From Panulirus ornatus (lineage: Eukaryota > Arthropoda > Malacostraca > Decapoda > Palinuridae): a stretch of DNA of 64,000 nucleotides. Each line of letters opens with the position of its first letter. Position 1 is the stretch's first letter. This document shows positions 45,218 to 56,640 of the stretch, one piece after another. Location of the stretch: the NCBI RefSeq assembly GCF_036320965.1, contig NC_092228.1, positions 16,573,893 to 16,637,892 of the forward strand. Direction: 5' to 3'. The position numbers were made by a program, and so were the translations under genes. The notes under the pieces were generated by a model. That model did no database searches and was not told the DNA's origin. It was given only the letters and a program-made list of their open reading frames with translations.

Positions 45218-46099
45218 CTCGACGGGGAGAATGAGCTTTGTATGTTGGTATACAACAACACCTGGAATTCGCGTTCTCCTCCTGGTCCGTCCGTCCGTCC
45301 ACCTGGCCGGCCAGCCGTTCCTTCATCAGTCAATCGAAGGACTCCTGAAACGTATCGGGCCTGACACAGCTTGTAATTGTGGCATTAGTCGCATCACCAG
45401 CAGCGCGGCGCCCGTCCCTCCCTGTCTGCCTGCCTGCCTCTCTTGCTTGCTTGCGCCACCAGGGAGGAGGATAAATATGCACGGGTGTGACACACAAGGT
45501 AATGTCTCACACACGACAAGAAGCAAGACCCCCTCCTTCCAAGCGGCGCAGTTTATAGATGGTTCTCTTGCTCCTTACGGAAGGGTAACAGATGAGACGC
45601 GTCAACGGGAAAATGTTTTAATCTGTACCTTTCCCGCCCCCCCCCCCCCCCCCCACCACCAAAATGACTCAGTTGAATGACTCAGTTGGTAAACAAATGT
45701 GTATAGTACACAACCAATGCTAATGTTTTCTTTTTAATGTAACCTAAACGGATTTATTCTGATGGTCTTAATTTCTCGAATTACTTTTCCCAAAAACATA
45801 AAAAGGACTGTGACGGAACTCTCTCATCAGACATACGAGTCTATATAGAACACAACGTCCTTCTACACTAGTCCTTTGTCACCGTTCAAGCAGTCCTCAA
45901 TCCTGGCACTTGCCCTCTAACAACCCCTTCCATAACCTTAAATGTCGTTCCCACTGCCATCCCAAATGATAAAACATGCTCCCCCTCCCACTAACCCCAT
46001 CATACATCATCCCTTAAGGTCCCACATGACACCTACGCTAACTCGCATCTCCAACTATCACATTTAGAAAAAAACTACAATTCTTCCTTCACTCCCAAA
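45215..46099. other. Unassigned sequence
   Basis: Tetranucleotide patches (CCGT, GCCT, TTGC) lie at 45288-45455, and a C run at about 45637-45653 precedes the direct repeat ATGACTCAGTTG (45663-45685). No gene recognised. Confidence 0.45.
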
Positions 46100-46445
46100 A
46101 CATCCCTTTAAGAACTACACTACAACCTCCAAAACCTTGCTTCTCTACCACCAAAGCATCCCTGCGTAAACCAGAACCTCCAACTCCTTCCTTCCCTCTC
46201 ACCAGACCATCCCTGCATGAACCAGAACCTCCAACACCTCCCTTCCTTCCCACCAGACCATGCATCTATGAACCAGAACCTCCACCACCTTCCTTCCCTC
46301 CCACCAGACCATGCATCTAATTAACCAGAATCTCCAAATCCTTCCCTGCCCTCCCATCGAACCACCCACCTATGAATCACAACCTCCAAATCCTTCCCTG
46401 CCCTCCCATCGAACCACCCACCTATGAACTACAACCTTCCGATCC
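46100..46445. repeat. ~51-bp degenerate repeat, C-rich
   Basis: About six units around CAGAACCTCCAA, CCTTCCCTCCC and ACCAGACCATGCATCTA. The right units change to TCCCATCGAACCACCCACC. The right pair is the most similar. Confidence 0.8.
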
Positions 46446-46795
46446 TGCTCTGCCTCTCCCACCTACCGAGCCAAAAATATACTACTCAGTCCTGACCAGG
46501 CCCACCCCTCTCACCGAGCATCCCTTAACCCTTCCATCCACAGGTTCCACAACCTACAATCTTCCCTTCCTTCCTTCCCCACGACCCCTCCTCCCCCCCT
46601 TTGGGAAGGGAAAAACTAAGGGCCCCTTTGGGAGAGATGGGTGGCAGGCAGGCTACAGAGAGAGAGAGAGCCCTGGCCAGCAGTGGCCGTGGCCATGCCT
46701 CGATCCATCATCCACCACCTGGCTGAAGGAACCAATCGGCCTCTGGATAATTACAAGACCCGGGCCTCGACCACCAAACGAAATCTCGACCACTG

Positions 46796-46798
<3 letters not shown>

Positions 46799-46846
<48 letters not shown>

Positions 46847-46948
46847 CTGTCTGCAGCCTCGTCCCGGCGTACATTCGATAGCCCCCCAAAATTAATTACA
46901 GTTATTAAGATGGTTTATACGTTCAATGTAATTACCATTTACATCTTT

Positions 46949-46999
<51 letters not shown>
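46799..46999. repeat. (TG)n and (CT)n microsatellites
   Basis: TG at 46799-46844 and CT at 46959-46999. The sequence between them is short and mixed. Confidence 0.96.
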
Positions 47000-47001
<2 letters not shown>

Positions 47002-47407
47002 GTGTCCATCCAGTGGCCGAGGCTTGCAGTTTAACGTGCCTTACAAGGCAGATCGGAGATGGTCACTGCCGTTTGTTTACATGGCTCAAGGGCCCGCCAG
47101 GGAGCGATAAATAATGGGGAGATTTATCTCGCATTTCCGACTCGGTCCTTGATCGCACTACTTTATCCCGGCGCTAATAACACCACTACCACCGTCGACG
47201 ACGATGGAACGTCCCAGTATCTGTATCAGGAAGGGCAACACCGACCGGCTCCTGCGATGCTCTGTGGCAAGAAGAGCTGGTGTTGAGCCTCACTGCACCG
47301 TGATCACTACTCGGGAAAGGATAGAAAAATGGGGAAAAAGAAAGCTAAGAAAGGTCGTCACGAGTAACGTTCCTGCGCACCACACCATCTGCATGCCCCG
47401 GAGGGCA
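47000..47407. other. Unassigned sequence
   Basis: Mixed DNA with moderately codon-like frames and no recognised family. Confidence 0.4.
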
Positions 47408-47822
47408 TGGTAGCGCGGTGGTGGTGGCAGCATGGTGGCAGCATGGTGGCAACATGGTAGCAACATGGTCTCAGCATGATATCAGCATGGTGGCAACATG
47501 GTGTCAGCATGGTGGCAGCATGGTGGCGACATGACGTAAGCATGGTATCAGCATGGTGGCGACATGACGTAAGCATGGTATCAGCATGGTGGCAACATGG
47601 TATCACCATGGTATCAGCATGGTGGCAGCATGGTGGCAGCATGATATCAGCATGGTGGCAACATGGTGTCAGCATGGTGGCAGCATGGTGGCGACATGAC
47701 GTAAGCATGGTATCAGCATGGTGGCAACATGACGTAAGCATGGTATCAGTATGGTGGCAACATGGTGTCAGCATGGTGGCAACATGGTGTCAGCATGGCA
47801 TCAGCATGGTGGCAGCATGGGT
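47408..47822. repeat. 11-bp minisatellite with higher-order pattern
   Basis: Units of ATGGTGGCAGC, ATGGTGGCAAC, ATGGTATCAGC and ATGACGTAAGC. Blocks such as GGCGACATGACGTAAGCATG recur three times, showing larger copied blocks. With an 11-bp period all frames stay open on both strands, hence spurious frames of about 137 codons. Confidence 0.95.
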
Positions 47823-47903
47823 GGAGCGCCCTGCAGGGCTTCAAAGGGAAGCCGTCAAGACCTACCTAAACCCTACAGGAATGACATGACTCCAGCAGGC
47901 CCT

Positions 47904-47905
<2 letters not shown>

Positions 47906-47964
<59 letters not shown>
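47906..47964. repeat. (GA)n microsatellite
   Basis: 59 bp of GA. Confidence 0.97.
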
Positions 47965-47967
<3 letters not shown>

Positions 47968-48789
47968 CCACATGTGACAAGACCGAGGTGTGGGGTCCGA
48001 CACGAGGGGCGTGAGGTGCGACAGACGGGGCGTGGAGTCGGGACAGATCCAAGGCAGTAGTTTGGAGTGGCTTGTCGGCCCGGTTCTCCAGACCCCAATC
48101 TTTGATAATTATAAGGCAGGCAGCTTCATCGATTATGCAGATGAGGTTTAATAAGAACTTCTGGCGACCGTGTGCGTGGCTGATCAGGTCTTAATTGCCA
48201 CACTAGGGGGAGGGGGAGGGGGGGAGCTAGGTATGGTGAGGGGGGAGGGGGAGAGGGGTGGAGACAGCCTCATCTAAAGAGGCCATCTTAAAACAAGGTC
48301 GAGATGGTCAAAATGGCACAGGGAAATTAATTCTTCGAGGAATGCCATTAATGTAAACTGGATATATCAAAACCGTCCTCTTTATTATTCTGGATGTTCA
48401 ATGAGGGGAGGGGGAGGGGGAGGGGGTGGGGTGGGTATGTTCAATGAGGTGGGGGGGGAGGAGGAGAGGACTTAGTGAGGCACCACCTCATAACATTCCC
48501 TTCCTTTCCCTGGTTGAGACGTCCGTGTGGAAAGCAATAGTGGTTGGGGGGGGGGGGGGTCGGTCTTCAATGACGGTCTGGGGGGGGTTGGTGGTGGTGC
48601 TGCTGTGTTCTTCCCCCCCCCCCCCCCCGCAAACCAGACCAAACCACTCACGCTCGTTTTAATTCGTAAAGTGACCCTCTATTGAGTTACTGCTAATATC
48701 AAGTCAAGGGAGAAATTTACATATGACGCGCAATCTCTTATGTTAATTGCGAGTTTAAAAATCTGGTGGGAGGATGTGAGAGATGGCAC

Positions 48790-48790
<1 letters not shown>
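47965..48790. other. Unassigned sequence with G-runs
   Basis: G-rich stretches at 48205-48260, 48405-48470 and 48545-48595, and a C run at 48614-48628. No gene recognised. Confidence 0.45.

Positions 48791-48837
<47 letters not shown>
48791..48837. repeat. (TG)n microsatellite
   Basis: 47 bp of GT. Confidence 0.97.
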
Positions 48838-48839
<2 letters not shown>

Positions 48840-48927
48840 GGATCTTGTTCAACGAGGGTGGAGACGCCAAGGCAAGGGAGGAGCTGCAGGAGACGAACGG
48901 TGGAGAGGTTAAGGCAGGGAGCTGAAG

Positions 48928-49262
48928 CCACTTATCTACATCAAGACGGACTAGAAGCCACTTATCTACATCAAGACGGACTATGAAGGCTACTTATCTA
49001 CATCAAGACGGACTATGAGGCCACTTATCTACATCAAGACGGACTAGAAAGCCACTTATCTACATCAAGACGGACTATGAAGCCACTTATCTACATCAAG
49101 ACGGACTATGAGCCACTTATCTACATCAAGACGGACTATAAAGCCACTGATCTACATCAAGACGGACTATGAAGCCACTTATCTACATCAAGACGGACTA
49201 GGAAGCCACTTATCTACATCAAGACGGACTATGAAGCCACTTAATCTACATTAAGACGGCTT
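48928..49262. repeat. 31-bp minisatellite
   Basis: About 11 units of CACTTATCTACATCAAGAC followed by GGACTA and a short variable joint (GAAGC, TGAAGC, TGAGC, TAAAGC). Length changes fall almost entirely at the joint. Confidence 0.95.
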
Positions 49263-49272
49263 ACTAACGAAG

Positions 49273-49277
<5 letters not shown>

Positions 49278-49361
<84 letters not shown>
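49278..49361. repeat. (TA)n microsatellite
   Basis: 84 bp of AT directly after the 31-bp array. Confidence 0.97.
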
Positions 49362-49365
<4 letters not shown>

Positions 49366-49573
49366 GGAAGACAAAGAAACGTGAAAGTTGATTAGTTCTT
49401 TCGAGAGTTTCAAGTGATGAATGAAGCAAGAATGAGGGAGTAATGAATTACAGTGGGCACTCACTGGCTTGACTCACAGTCAACGCAAGTTCAGTGGCCT
49501 CACGAGTAAGGGAGGGAAAGTGTCACGGGAGATAGACGGCTCCCTGAAGTATGAATAAGGGAGTAAATATGTC

Positions 49574-49575
<2 letters not shown>

Positions 49576-49645
<70 letters not shown>
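49576..49645. repeat. (GA)n microsatellite
   Basis: 70 bp of GA. It starts within GTCCCGAGAG, the same string each unit of the following 52-bp array contains. Confidence 0.97.
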
Positions 49646-49650
<5 letters not shown>

Positions 49651-50030
49651 TTACTACAACTTTAAGTCAAGGGTGTAAAGTGTCCCGAGAGACAGTGGAT
49701 GACTCACTACAATTCTAAGTACGGGTGTAAAGTGTCCCAAGAGACAGTAGATGACTCACTACAATTCTAAGTACGGGTGTAAAGTGTCCCGAGAGACAGT
49801 GAATGACTCACTACAATTCTAAGTACAGGTGTAAAGAGTCCCGAGAGACAGTAGATGACTCACTACAATTCTAAGTACGGGTGTAAAGTGTCCCGAGAGA
49901 CAGTGAATGACTTACTAAAATTCTAAGTACGGGTGTAAAGTGTCCCGAGAGACAGTGGATGAATCACTACAACTTTAAGTACGGGTGTAAAGTGTCCCGA
50001 GAGACAGTGGATGACTCACTGAAACTTAAG
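49646..50030. repeat. 52-bp minisatellite
   Basis: Seven units of GTGTAAAGTGTCCCGAGAG, ACAGTGAATGACTCACTAC and AATTCTAAGTACGG. The first unit is diverged. A related GGAAAGTGTCACGGGAGATA lies upstream at about 49515, so the GA tract at 49576 sits inside the array. Confidence 0.93.
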
Positions 50031-50469
50031 GATGGCAACAGAGTGACACTGGATGGCTGAGGGAGGCGCTGTGCAGGGGTAAAATGGATGAGGCGAAACA
50101 GCGCGAGTGGATGGTGGCATGAAGAGAAGGGTGGAGAGGTGAGGGAAGGGGGTGTATGTGTGGAGGTGTGGAGAGAGAAGTTCCACTTTACCCACTTAAT
50201 CCCCTCTCCTTTTATCTGTGGGTGATTGGATTTGAATTACAAATGAAGCAACTGAGTGAGGGACGAGTTGATTAAAACCCACGTGTGGCAGACGACGACG
50301 GAGACGACTTAAGATACACCCGGGAACGTGCTGGGGGTGAGGAAGGCCATGCTGAGGAAGAGGAGGACGAGGTGGAGGAGGAGGAGGAGGAGGAGGAGGT
50401 CATCAGAGGGCGCGTCTCGGACGTGAGGGACTGGTGTCTGCAGGAAGGTTAGCCATGAGGAGCCAGAGA
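50031..50469. other. Unassigned sequence
   Basis: G/A-rich with a GGA run at 50377-50400. No gene recognised. Confidence 0.4.
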
Positions 50470-50598
50470 AGCTGGGAAATGGCTCAGTGTACGGGTGTAG
50501 TCGGAGAAGAGGAAGCAGAAGCCGGGGATACGCGACGCAAGTGTGTGGATGAGATCAGTTGATGACGAAGATGTGGAGGAGAAGCTGAGAAATGGCTC

Positions 50599-50664
<66 letters not shown>

Positions 50665-50830
50665 GGAAGTCAAAGGATGAAATTCAAACGAAGAGGAACA
50701 GACGTCAGTAATGGCTCAGGGAGTGGAGGAAGCCAAAGACGAGGACCCAAAGCACGGCGAATGGCGCAATGTGCGGGTGAAGTCAAAGATGAGAATCGAA
50801 AACTGAGAGATGAAGTCAATGAGAAACAGA
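50470..50830. repeat. Degenerate repeat, one unit holding an expanded (TG)n
   Basis: Four diverged units begin AAATGGCTC, AAATGGCTC, TAATGGCTC and GAATGGCGC (near 50478, 50590, 50708, 50759) and continue to GAAGTC or GAAGCC, then AAAGA/GAGAA. In the second unit a pure TG tract (50600-50662) replaces the GTGTACGGGTG of its sisters. Confidence 0.7.
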
Positions 50831-51079
50831 AATGGGAAAGTGACTGATTGGAGTCCACAGATAAAGGCAATCATGATGTGATGAGATGAAGTTACTGAGG
50901 TGAGGGAAGGTTTACCTGACAAAACGAAATAAGTAACAAATAAGAGAGACAGAACCATACAACTCATAAATGATGAGAAATGTTAACTAGATGAGGAGAC
51001 TGAGGTAGAGAGATGAGGTGAGGACACATGGGCGAAGTGGGAGTCACGAGGCTGTGAGACGAGGCAAGTCAGAAATGAG

Positions 51080-51245
51080 AACATGAGATGATGCAAGTAC
51101 ATGAATGAGGTGAGACAATGGGAAAAACTCGCATCATGAGAGAAAACTGTAAAGACACACATAATGAGGGTAGAGAACTGTAAAGACTCTCATAATGAGG
51201 TGAGGGAATCGTAAAGACTCGCACACAATGAGGAGGGGAGGGGGG
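51080..51245. repeat. Degenerate ~40-bp repeat
   Basis: Three to four units around ATAATGAGGTGAGGGAATCG and TAAAGACTCGCA. Flanks 50831-51079 and 51246-51530 are GA-rich and unassigned. Confidence 0.6.
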
Positions 51246-51530
51246 TTGGTGAAATGAGAGACGTGAGGTAATAAGACGCCTGAAGATGAATGAGGTAAGA
51301 CAAAGAGACGCGATAAAGAGTGGGAGAAGGAGGCACGCGATCTCCTGCACATTCTACATCAAATACTTTTACGTTCCATTCCTCGTACCACCACGACAGC
51401 CACATGGACAGTGGGACTGGAACCCCATGATGACCCCCTCCACAATTTGCCTTTCCACTTGTCCCACCTGGACACCTTCCCATTCCGTTAAGGCTGTGGG
51501 CCATTTCTTTTTTTTCCTGTAGTACTGAGT

Positions 51531-51969
51531 GATGCTACTGCTTAACATCAATTTGCTGCTGATGCTGTCCCCTTCTACTGCTGCTGCATCTACAGCTGTT
51601 CCTCTGTTGTCTTCTGGCGTTACCGCTGCCGCTACAGCTTCCCCTACTGTGGCACTACTGCTGCTGCTGCTGCTCCTGGCGAGCTCGTGGCTTTCTGGTT
51701 AACGCTACTTGTGTTGCAGTTCCTGGCCTGCCTAGCTACTGTGGCGGTGCAATCGTCATTACTCCTTCAGCTCCTGTTGCCTGTATTGCTGCTGCTGCTG
51801 CCTCCTGCTGTAGTAATTGTTACTGCCGTTCCTAATGCCGCTCTAACCCTACTGTAGTTCCTGCCGCTGCTGCTGTAGTTTCTGACGTTACTGTAGTTCC
51901 TGCTGCTGCTGTAGTGTCTTCTTAAGTGTTCTTACTGCCGCTGCTCCTACCCCACCATCATTATTTTAA
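51531..51969. other. CTG-rich low-complexity block
   Basis: Repeated CTGCTGCTG and GTTCCTG with no fixed period. It leads into the 45/48-bp array, so it may be its decayed left part. Confidence 0.5.
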
Positions 51970-52370
51970 GCTGGTGGGGGTGTTACTGCTCCTGCTCTTC
52001 CGCTGTTACTGCAGCTGTTACTTGTGTTACTGCTACTGCTCTTCTGCAGTTACTGCAGCTGTTTTTTGTGTTACTGCTACTGCTCTTCCGCTGTTACTGC
52101 AGTTGTTACTTGTGTTACTGCTCCTGCTCTTCCGCTGTTACTGCAGCTGTTACTTGTGTTACTGCTGCTCCTGCTCTTCCGCTGTTACTGTAGTTGTTAC
52201 TTGTGTTACTGCTGCTCCTGCTCTTCCGCTGTTACTGCAGTTGTTACCTGTGTAACTGCTCCTGCTCTTCCGCTGTTACTATAGCTGTTACTTGTGTTAC
52301 TGCTCCTGCTCTGCCGCTGTTACTATAGTTGTTACCTGCGTTACTGCTGCTGCTCCTGCTCTTGTAATCT
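51970..52370. repeat. 45/48-bp minisatellite
   Basis: About eight units containing CTCTTCCGCTGTTACTGC and GTTGTTACTTGTGTTACTG. Length differs by one CTG/CTC triplet, so all reading frames are preserved. Confidence 0.93.
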
Positions 52371-52877
52371 TTGCTACAAGCAATTCACACAGGTGCAGCG
52401 GCTCCTCTAACCTGCCTCCTTCCCTGCTGTTATCACTGCCGTTGCTCTCAGCTGCTCCGGATGCTGCTACTGGTGATGGTGAGATGCTCCCCGCTGCTGC
52501 TAGCTCTTCCTCCTGCACGGGACGCTACCTCAAACTATCACACACACTCTGGTCATCAATCATTGACGTATCGATCTTTTCCAGATGCTGCTATTTTTGA
52601 GCTCTCGTTGCTGTTGTTGCAGACGCTGTTCACGCAGCTGTTGATGTCATTCATGCAGCTGGCACCGTCGTTTTCAAAACGGCCACACCGCTGGAGCGAA
52701 CGCATGCTGCTAATGCTAATGTCCCCCACGGCGGTTTCTGCGGCAAAAAAAAAAAAAAAAAAAAACCGCCACGGCTGTTGCTACAGCAGCGGCAAATGCT
52801 GTTCCATGTTCAAAGCGCGCCGAGGCTTGCAGCGACCGCGGCCGCTAAGGCCTTCTCAGCTGTTCTTGCTCCTAGGT
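52371..52877. other. Unassigned sequence
   Basis: CTG-rich to 52640. A 21-nt A run at about 52745-52765 lies inside GCGGTTT...AACCGCC, a short inverted pair. No gene recognised. Confidence 0.45.
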
Positions 52878-52916
52878 GGTGACGTCACCGGGATGACTGG
52901 AACGTCGGTGACGTCA
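52878..52916. promoter_or_regulatory. Tandem perfect CRE sites
   Basis: GGTGACGTCACC (52878-52889), a perfect 12-bp palindrome, and GGTGACGTCACG (52907-52918) each contain the full CREB/ATF site TGACGTCA. Their centres are 29 bp apart, nearly three helical turns. They sit in GC-richer DNA but no transcription start or gene follows within 1 kb. Confidence 0.4.
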
Positions 52917-53059
52917 CGGGTGTTGCTGGGAGAGCAGTAGAGGACATACGTCATCACCAGCTTCCGGAGCGGTGGAAGGGGGCGTCGTCTGGGTGTTTCA
53001 TCACATCCGTTAATCCAACTTATCAGTGCTCAAATGTTTCGACCCTACCCATCCATCGT

Positions 53060-53390
53060 CCTCCCCTCTCATCAACCCTACTCATCAATCCTTCCCTCCC
53101 GTCAACGCTATCCATCAATCCTTCCCCTCACGTCAACGCTATCCATCAATCCTTCCCCTCCCGTCAACGCTATTCATCAATCCTTCCCCTCCCGTCAACG
53201 CTAGCCATCAATCCTTCCCCTCCCGATCAACGCTAGCCATCAATCCTTCCCTTCCCATCAACGCTAGCCATCAATCCTTCCCCTCCCATCAACGCTAGCC
53301 ATCAATCCTTCCCCTCCCATCAACGCTAGCCATCAATCCTTCCCCTCCCGTCAACGCTAGCCATCAATCCTTCCTCTTCCCATCAATATT
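53060..53390. repeat. 31-bp minisatellite
   Basis: About 11 units of CATCAATCCTTCCCCTCCC then (G/A)TCAACGCTAGC. Left units have CTATC and right units CTAGC. Confidence 0.95.
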
Positions 53391-53484
53391 CATCATTCAC
53401 AACCACTTCCTTCTCATCTCTCCTTCTCCTTCAACAATCCCTTCCCTCCTCCGTCAATGCTCATCCCTGTTACGATCCCCTAGG

Positions 53485-55130
53485 TCATCAATGCTCATCA
53501 CTCCACGACCAGAACCCCTTCCATCATCAATGCTCATCACTCCACGACCACAACCCCCTCCATCATCAATGCTCATCACTTCACGACCCCAACCTCCTCC
53601 ATCATCAATGCTCATCACTCCACGATCACAACCCCCTCCATCATCAATGCTCATCACTCCACGATCACAACCTACTCCATCATCAATGCTCATCACTCCA
53701 CGACCCCAACCTACTCCATCATCAATGCTCATCACTCCACGACCCCAACCTCCTCCATCATCAATGCTCATCACTCCACGACCACAACCCCCTCCATCAT
53801 CAATGCTCATCACTCCACGACCATAACCCCCTCCATCATCAATGCTCATCACTCCACGACCCCAACCTACTCCATCATCAATGCTCATCACTCCACGACC
53901 CCAACCTCCTCCATCATCAATGCTCATCACTCCACGACCCCAACCTACTCCATCATCAATGCTCATCACTCCACGACCCCAAACTACTCCATCATCAATG
54001 CTCATCACTCCACGACCCCAACCTACTCCATCATCAATGCTCATCACTCCACGACCCCAACCTCCTCCATCATCAATGCTCATCACTCCACGACCCCAAC
54101 CTACTCCATCATCAATGCTCATCACTCCACGACCCCAACCTACTCCATCATCAATGCTCATCACTCCACGACCCCAAACTACTCCATCATCAATGCTCAT
54201 CACTCCACGATCACAACCCCCTCCATCATCAATGCTCATCACTCCACGACCCCAACCTACTCCATCATCAATGCTCATCACTCCACGATCACAACCCCCT
54301 CCATCATCAATGCTCATCACTCCACGACCCCAACCTACTCCATCATCAATGCTCATCACTCCACGATCACAACCCCCTCCATCATCAATGCTCATCACTC
54401 CACGACCCCAACCTACTCCATCATCAATGCTCATCACTCCACGACCACAACCCCCTCCATCATCAATGCTCATCACTCCACGACCACAACCCCCTCCATC
54501 ATCAATGCTCATCACTCCACGACCCCAACTACTCCATCATCAATGCTCATCACTCCACGACCACAACCCCCTCCATCATCAATGCTCATCACTCCACGAC
54601 CACAACCCCCTCCATCATCAATGCTCATCACTCCACGACCACAACCTACTCCATCATCAATGCTCATCACTCCACGACCCCAACCTACTCCATCATCAAT
54701 GCTCATCACTCCACGACCACAACCCCCTCCATCATCAATGCTCATCACTCCACGACCACAACCTCCTCCATCATCAATGCTCATCACTCCACGACCCCAA
54801 CCTACTCCATCATCAATGCTCATCACTCCACGACCCCAACCTACTCCATCATCAATGCTCATCACTCCACGACCACAACCCCCTCCATCATCAATGCTCA
54901 TCACTCCACGACCCCAACCTACTCCATCATCAATGCTCATCACTCCACGACCCCAACCTACTCCATCATCAATGCTCATCACTCCACGATCACAACCTCC
55001 TCCATCATCAATGCTCATCACTCCACGATCACTACCCCCTCCATCATCAATGCTCATCACTCCACGACCACAACCTACTCCATCATCAATGCTCATCACC
55101 CCACAATCACAACCCCCTCCATCATCAATG
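53485..55130. repeat. 39-bp minisatellite, about 42 units
   Basis: Units of ATGCTCATCACTCCACGAC then (C/A/T)CCAACC(T/C)(A/C)CTCCATCATCA. Three positions vary in few combinations (CCCCAACCTACT, CACAACCCCCT, TCACAACCCCCT). As 39 is a multiple of three, both strands are open: plus reads a 13-residue MLITPRPQPTPSS cycle, minus an MSIDDGGGCGRGV cycle. One C is missing near 54530, so each long frame switches cycle there. No coding context flanks it. Confidence 0.97.
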
Positions 55131-55254
55131 ATCAACAACCCGCAACACATGATGTCCGCCACGAGTCCACCCTCTCTTGCTAATAATCATCCACCACAAA
55201 CAATCTTTTACATCTCGCAACAACTCTATGAATCACGACCAGATTTATCCCGAG

Positions 55255-55585
55255 AAGAAGGAGGGGGTGATGAAAATGAAGGGAGGAGGATGTGGAGGGG
55301 AGAGGAGGAGGAGGAGGAGGAGGAGGAGGAGGGGAAGGGGGTAGAGGAGAAGAATATAAAGAGGCGAGGAGGAAGAGGAGGAGGAATATGAAGGGAGGAG
55401 GATGAGGAGAGGGGAAGAAGAGGAAAAAGCGAGGAGGAGGAGGAGGAGGAGGAGGAGGAGGAGGAGGAGGAGGAGGAGGAGGAGGAGGAAGAAGAAGCGA
55501 GGAAGAGGAGGAGGAGGAGGAAGAAGCGAGGAAGAGGAGGAGGAAGAAGAAACGAGGAAGAGGATGAGGATGAGTACCAAAGACC
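55255..55585. repeat. Homopurine (GGA/GAA)n tract
   Basis: About 330 bp of nearly pure purine on the plus strand, mostly GAG/GGA with GAA and short ATG breaks. Mirror-symmetric purine runs such as 55434-55492 can form triplex (H-DNA). Poly-Leu/Pro/Ser and poly-Arg/Glu frames are artefacts. Confidence 0.93.
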
Positions 55586-55590
55586 GTGGT

Positions 55591-55600
55591 TGGAGAAGAC

Positions 55601-55660
<60 letters not shown>

Positions 55661-55706
55661 TGTAGTAGTAGTAGTAGTAGTAGTAGTAGTTGTAGTAGTA
55701 GTTGTG

Positions 55707-55770
<64 letters not shown>
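55591..55770. repeat. (AGT)n trinucleotide repeat
   Basis: About 60 AGT units with sparse TTG and GGT interruptions, starting six bases after the purine tract. Reads poly-Ser or poly-Val on plus, and poly-Thr, poly-Leu or poly-Tyr-type on minus. Confidence 0.96.
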
Positions 55771-55772
<2 letters not shown>

Positions 55773-55986
55773 CCACGTGGTATGATGGTCGTCGTGGGGG
55801 ACGGAGCGCTCACATGACCGTCACAAGGCTGGCCACGCCACTTCAATCGCTGGTCGTGCCGATAGCATCTCCTCCCTTCCCCCGGGAGAGATATATGCGC
55901 GCTGATAAAATGATAAGGCGTTTGTTAAGGTCCGGGGCGCTGCTTTGCCCCGTCACACTCTATGAGCCACACAAAGTTACAGATGC

Positions 55987-55989
<3 letters not shown>

Positions 55990-56054
<65 letters not shown>
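55990..56054. repeat. (CT)n microsatellite
   Basis: 65 bp of TC. Confidence 0.97.
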
Positions 56055-56059
<5 letters not shown>

Positions 56060-56161
56060 TACCAGCGGGTCATGAAATATGCGGACATTCATTATACAAG
56101 AATGATGGTCGGACGGAGCCTAAACTGGTTACTGGCAACACTGGTGCTGGACGACGTCCAG

Positions 56162-56163
<2 letters not shown>

Positions 56164-56209
<46 letters not shown>
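56164..56209. repeat. (TG)n microsatellite
   Basis: 46 bp of TG. Confidence 0.97.
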
Positions 56210-56211
<2 letters not shown>

Positions 56212-56289
56212 TCTCCCCAGTCAACAATTTCGTGATGTAGTTCATCTTCATTCCTCCCACTACTCATAATATGGAGGCACGTATTGCTC

Positions 56290-56640
56290 TACATCTTTTC
56301 CTGGAAAGTCTGGTACCTAACTTCGCATCTTCAGAAGAACTGTTCGCTAATGACTCATCAAAATGGTCTCAGGATTGAAAACACTGTGATCAAGTCACCC
56401 TTCACTCTTCTCTCTTCTACAGTGACCTAATCTTAAGCTTTGTCATTCTTCAAGTGGCGGTGACCAAAATTTGAGGAGCATATTCTAGCTATGGCCTGAT
56501 GTAGGATGTGAGCAGTGAATTTCTTCATCAGTATAACTGAATGCAAGTCTAATATTTACCTACCGACTTTACTGTTTCCTTCGGGTGTGACTTCAGCGAC
56601 AAGGTGAGGGACGACGTCTAACTCCCAAGTCCTACTTAAA
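56290..56640 (-). pseudogene. Decayed CR1/L2-like LINE, RT C-terminal region
   Basis: On the minus strand, in shifting frames and in order: DLGV near 56628, IRLAFSY-like NIRLAFSYTDEEI near 56555, SYIRP then LEYAPQ near 56500-56480, FWSPPL near 56465, RRVKGDLITVFSIL near 56400-56365. This follows the family order KDLGV, KT/FxYxxxE, LVRPHLEYAxQxWSP, RRxRGDLIxVFKIL. At least four frameshifts or stops are present. The orientation is opposite to the related remnant at 1.1-1.8 kb. Confidence 0.6.

Noticed and set aside
53454..55391. Frames of 216-429 codons on both strands
   Set aside because: Produced by a 39-bp unit that is stop-free in several frames on both strands.
55180..55846. Poly-Leu, poly-Thr, poly-Ser and Arg/Glu-rich frames
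   Set aside because: Artefacts of the purine tract and (AGT)n.
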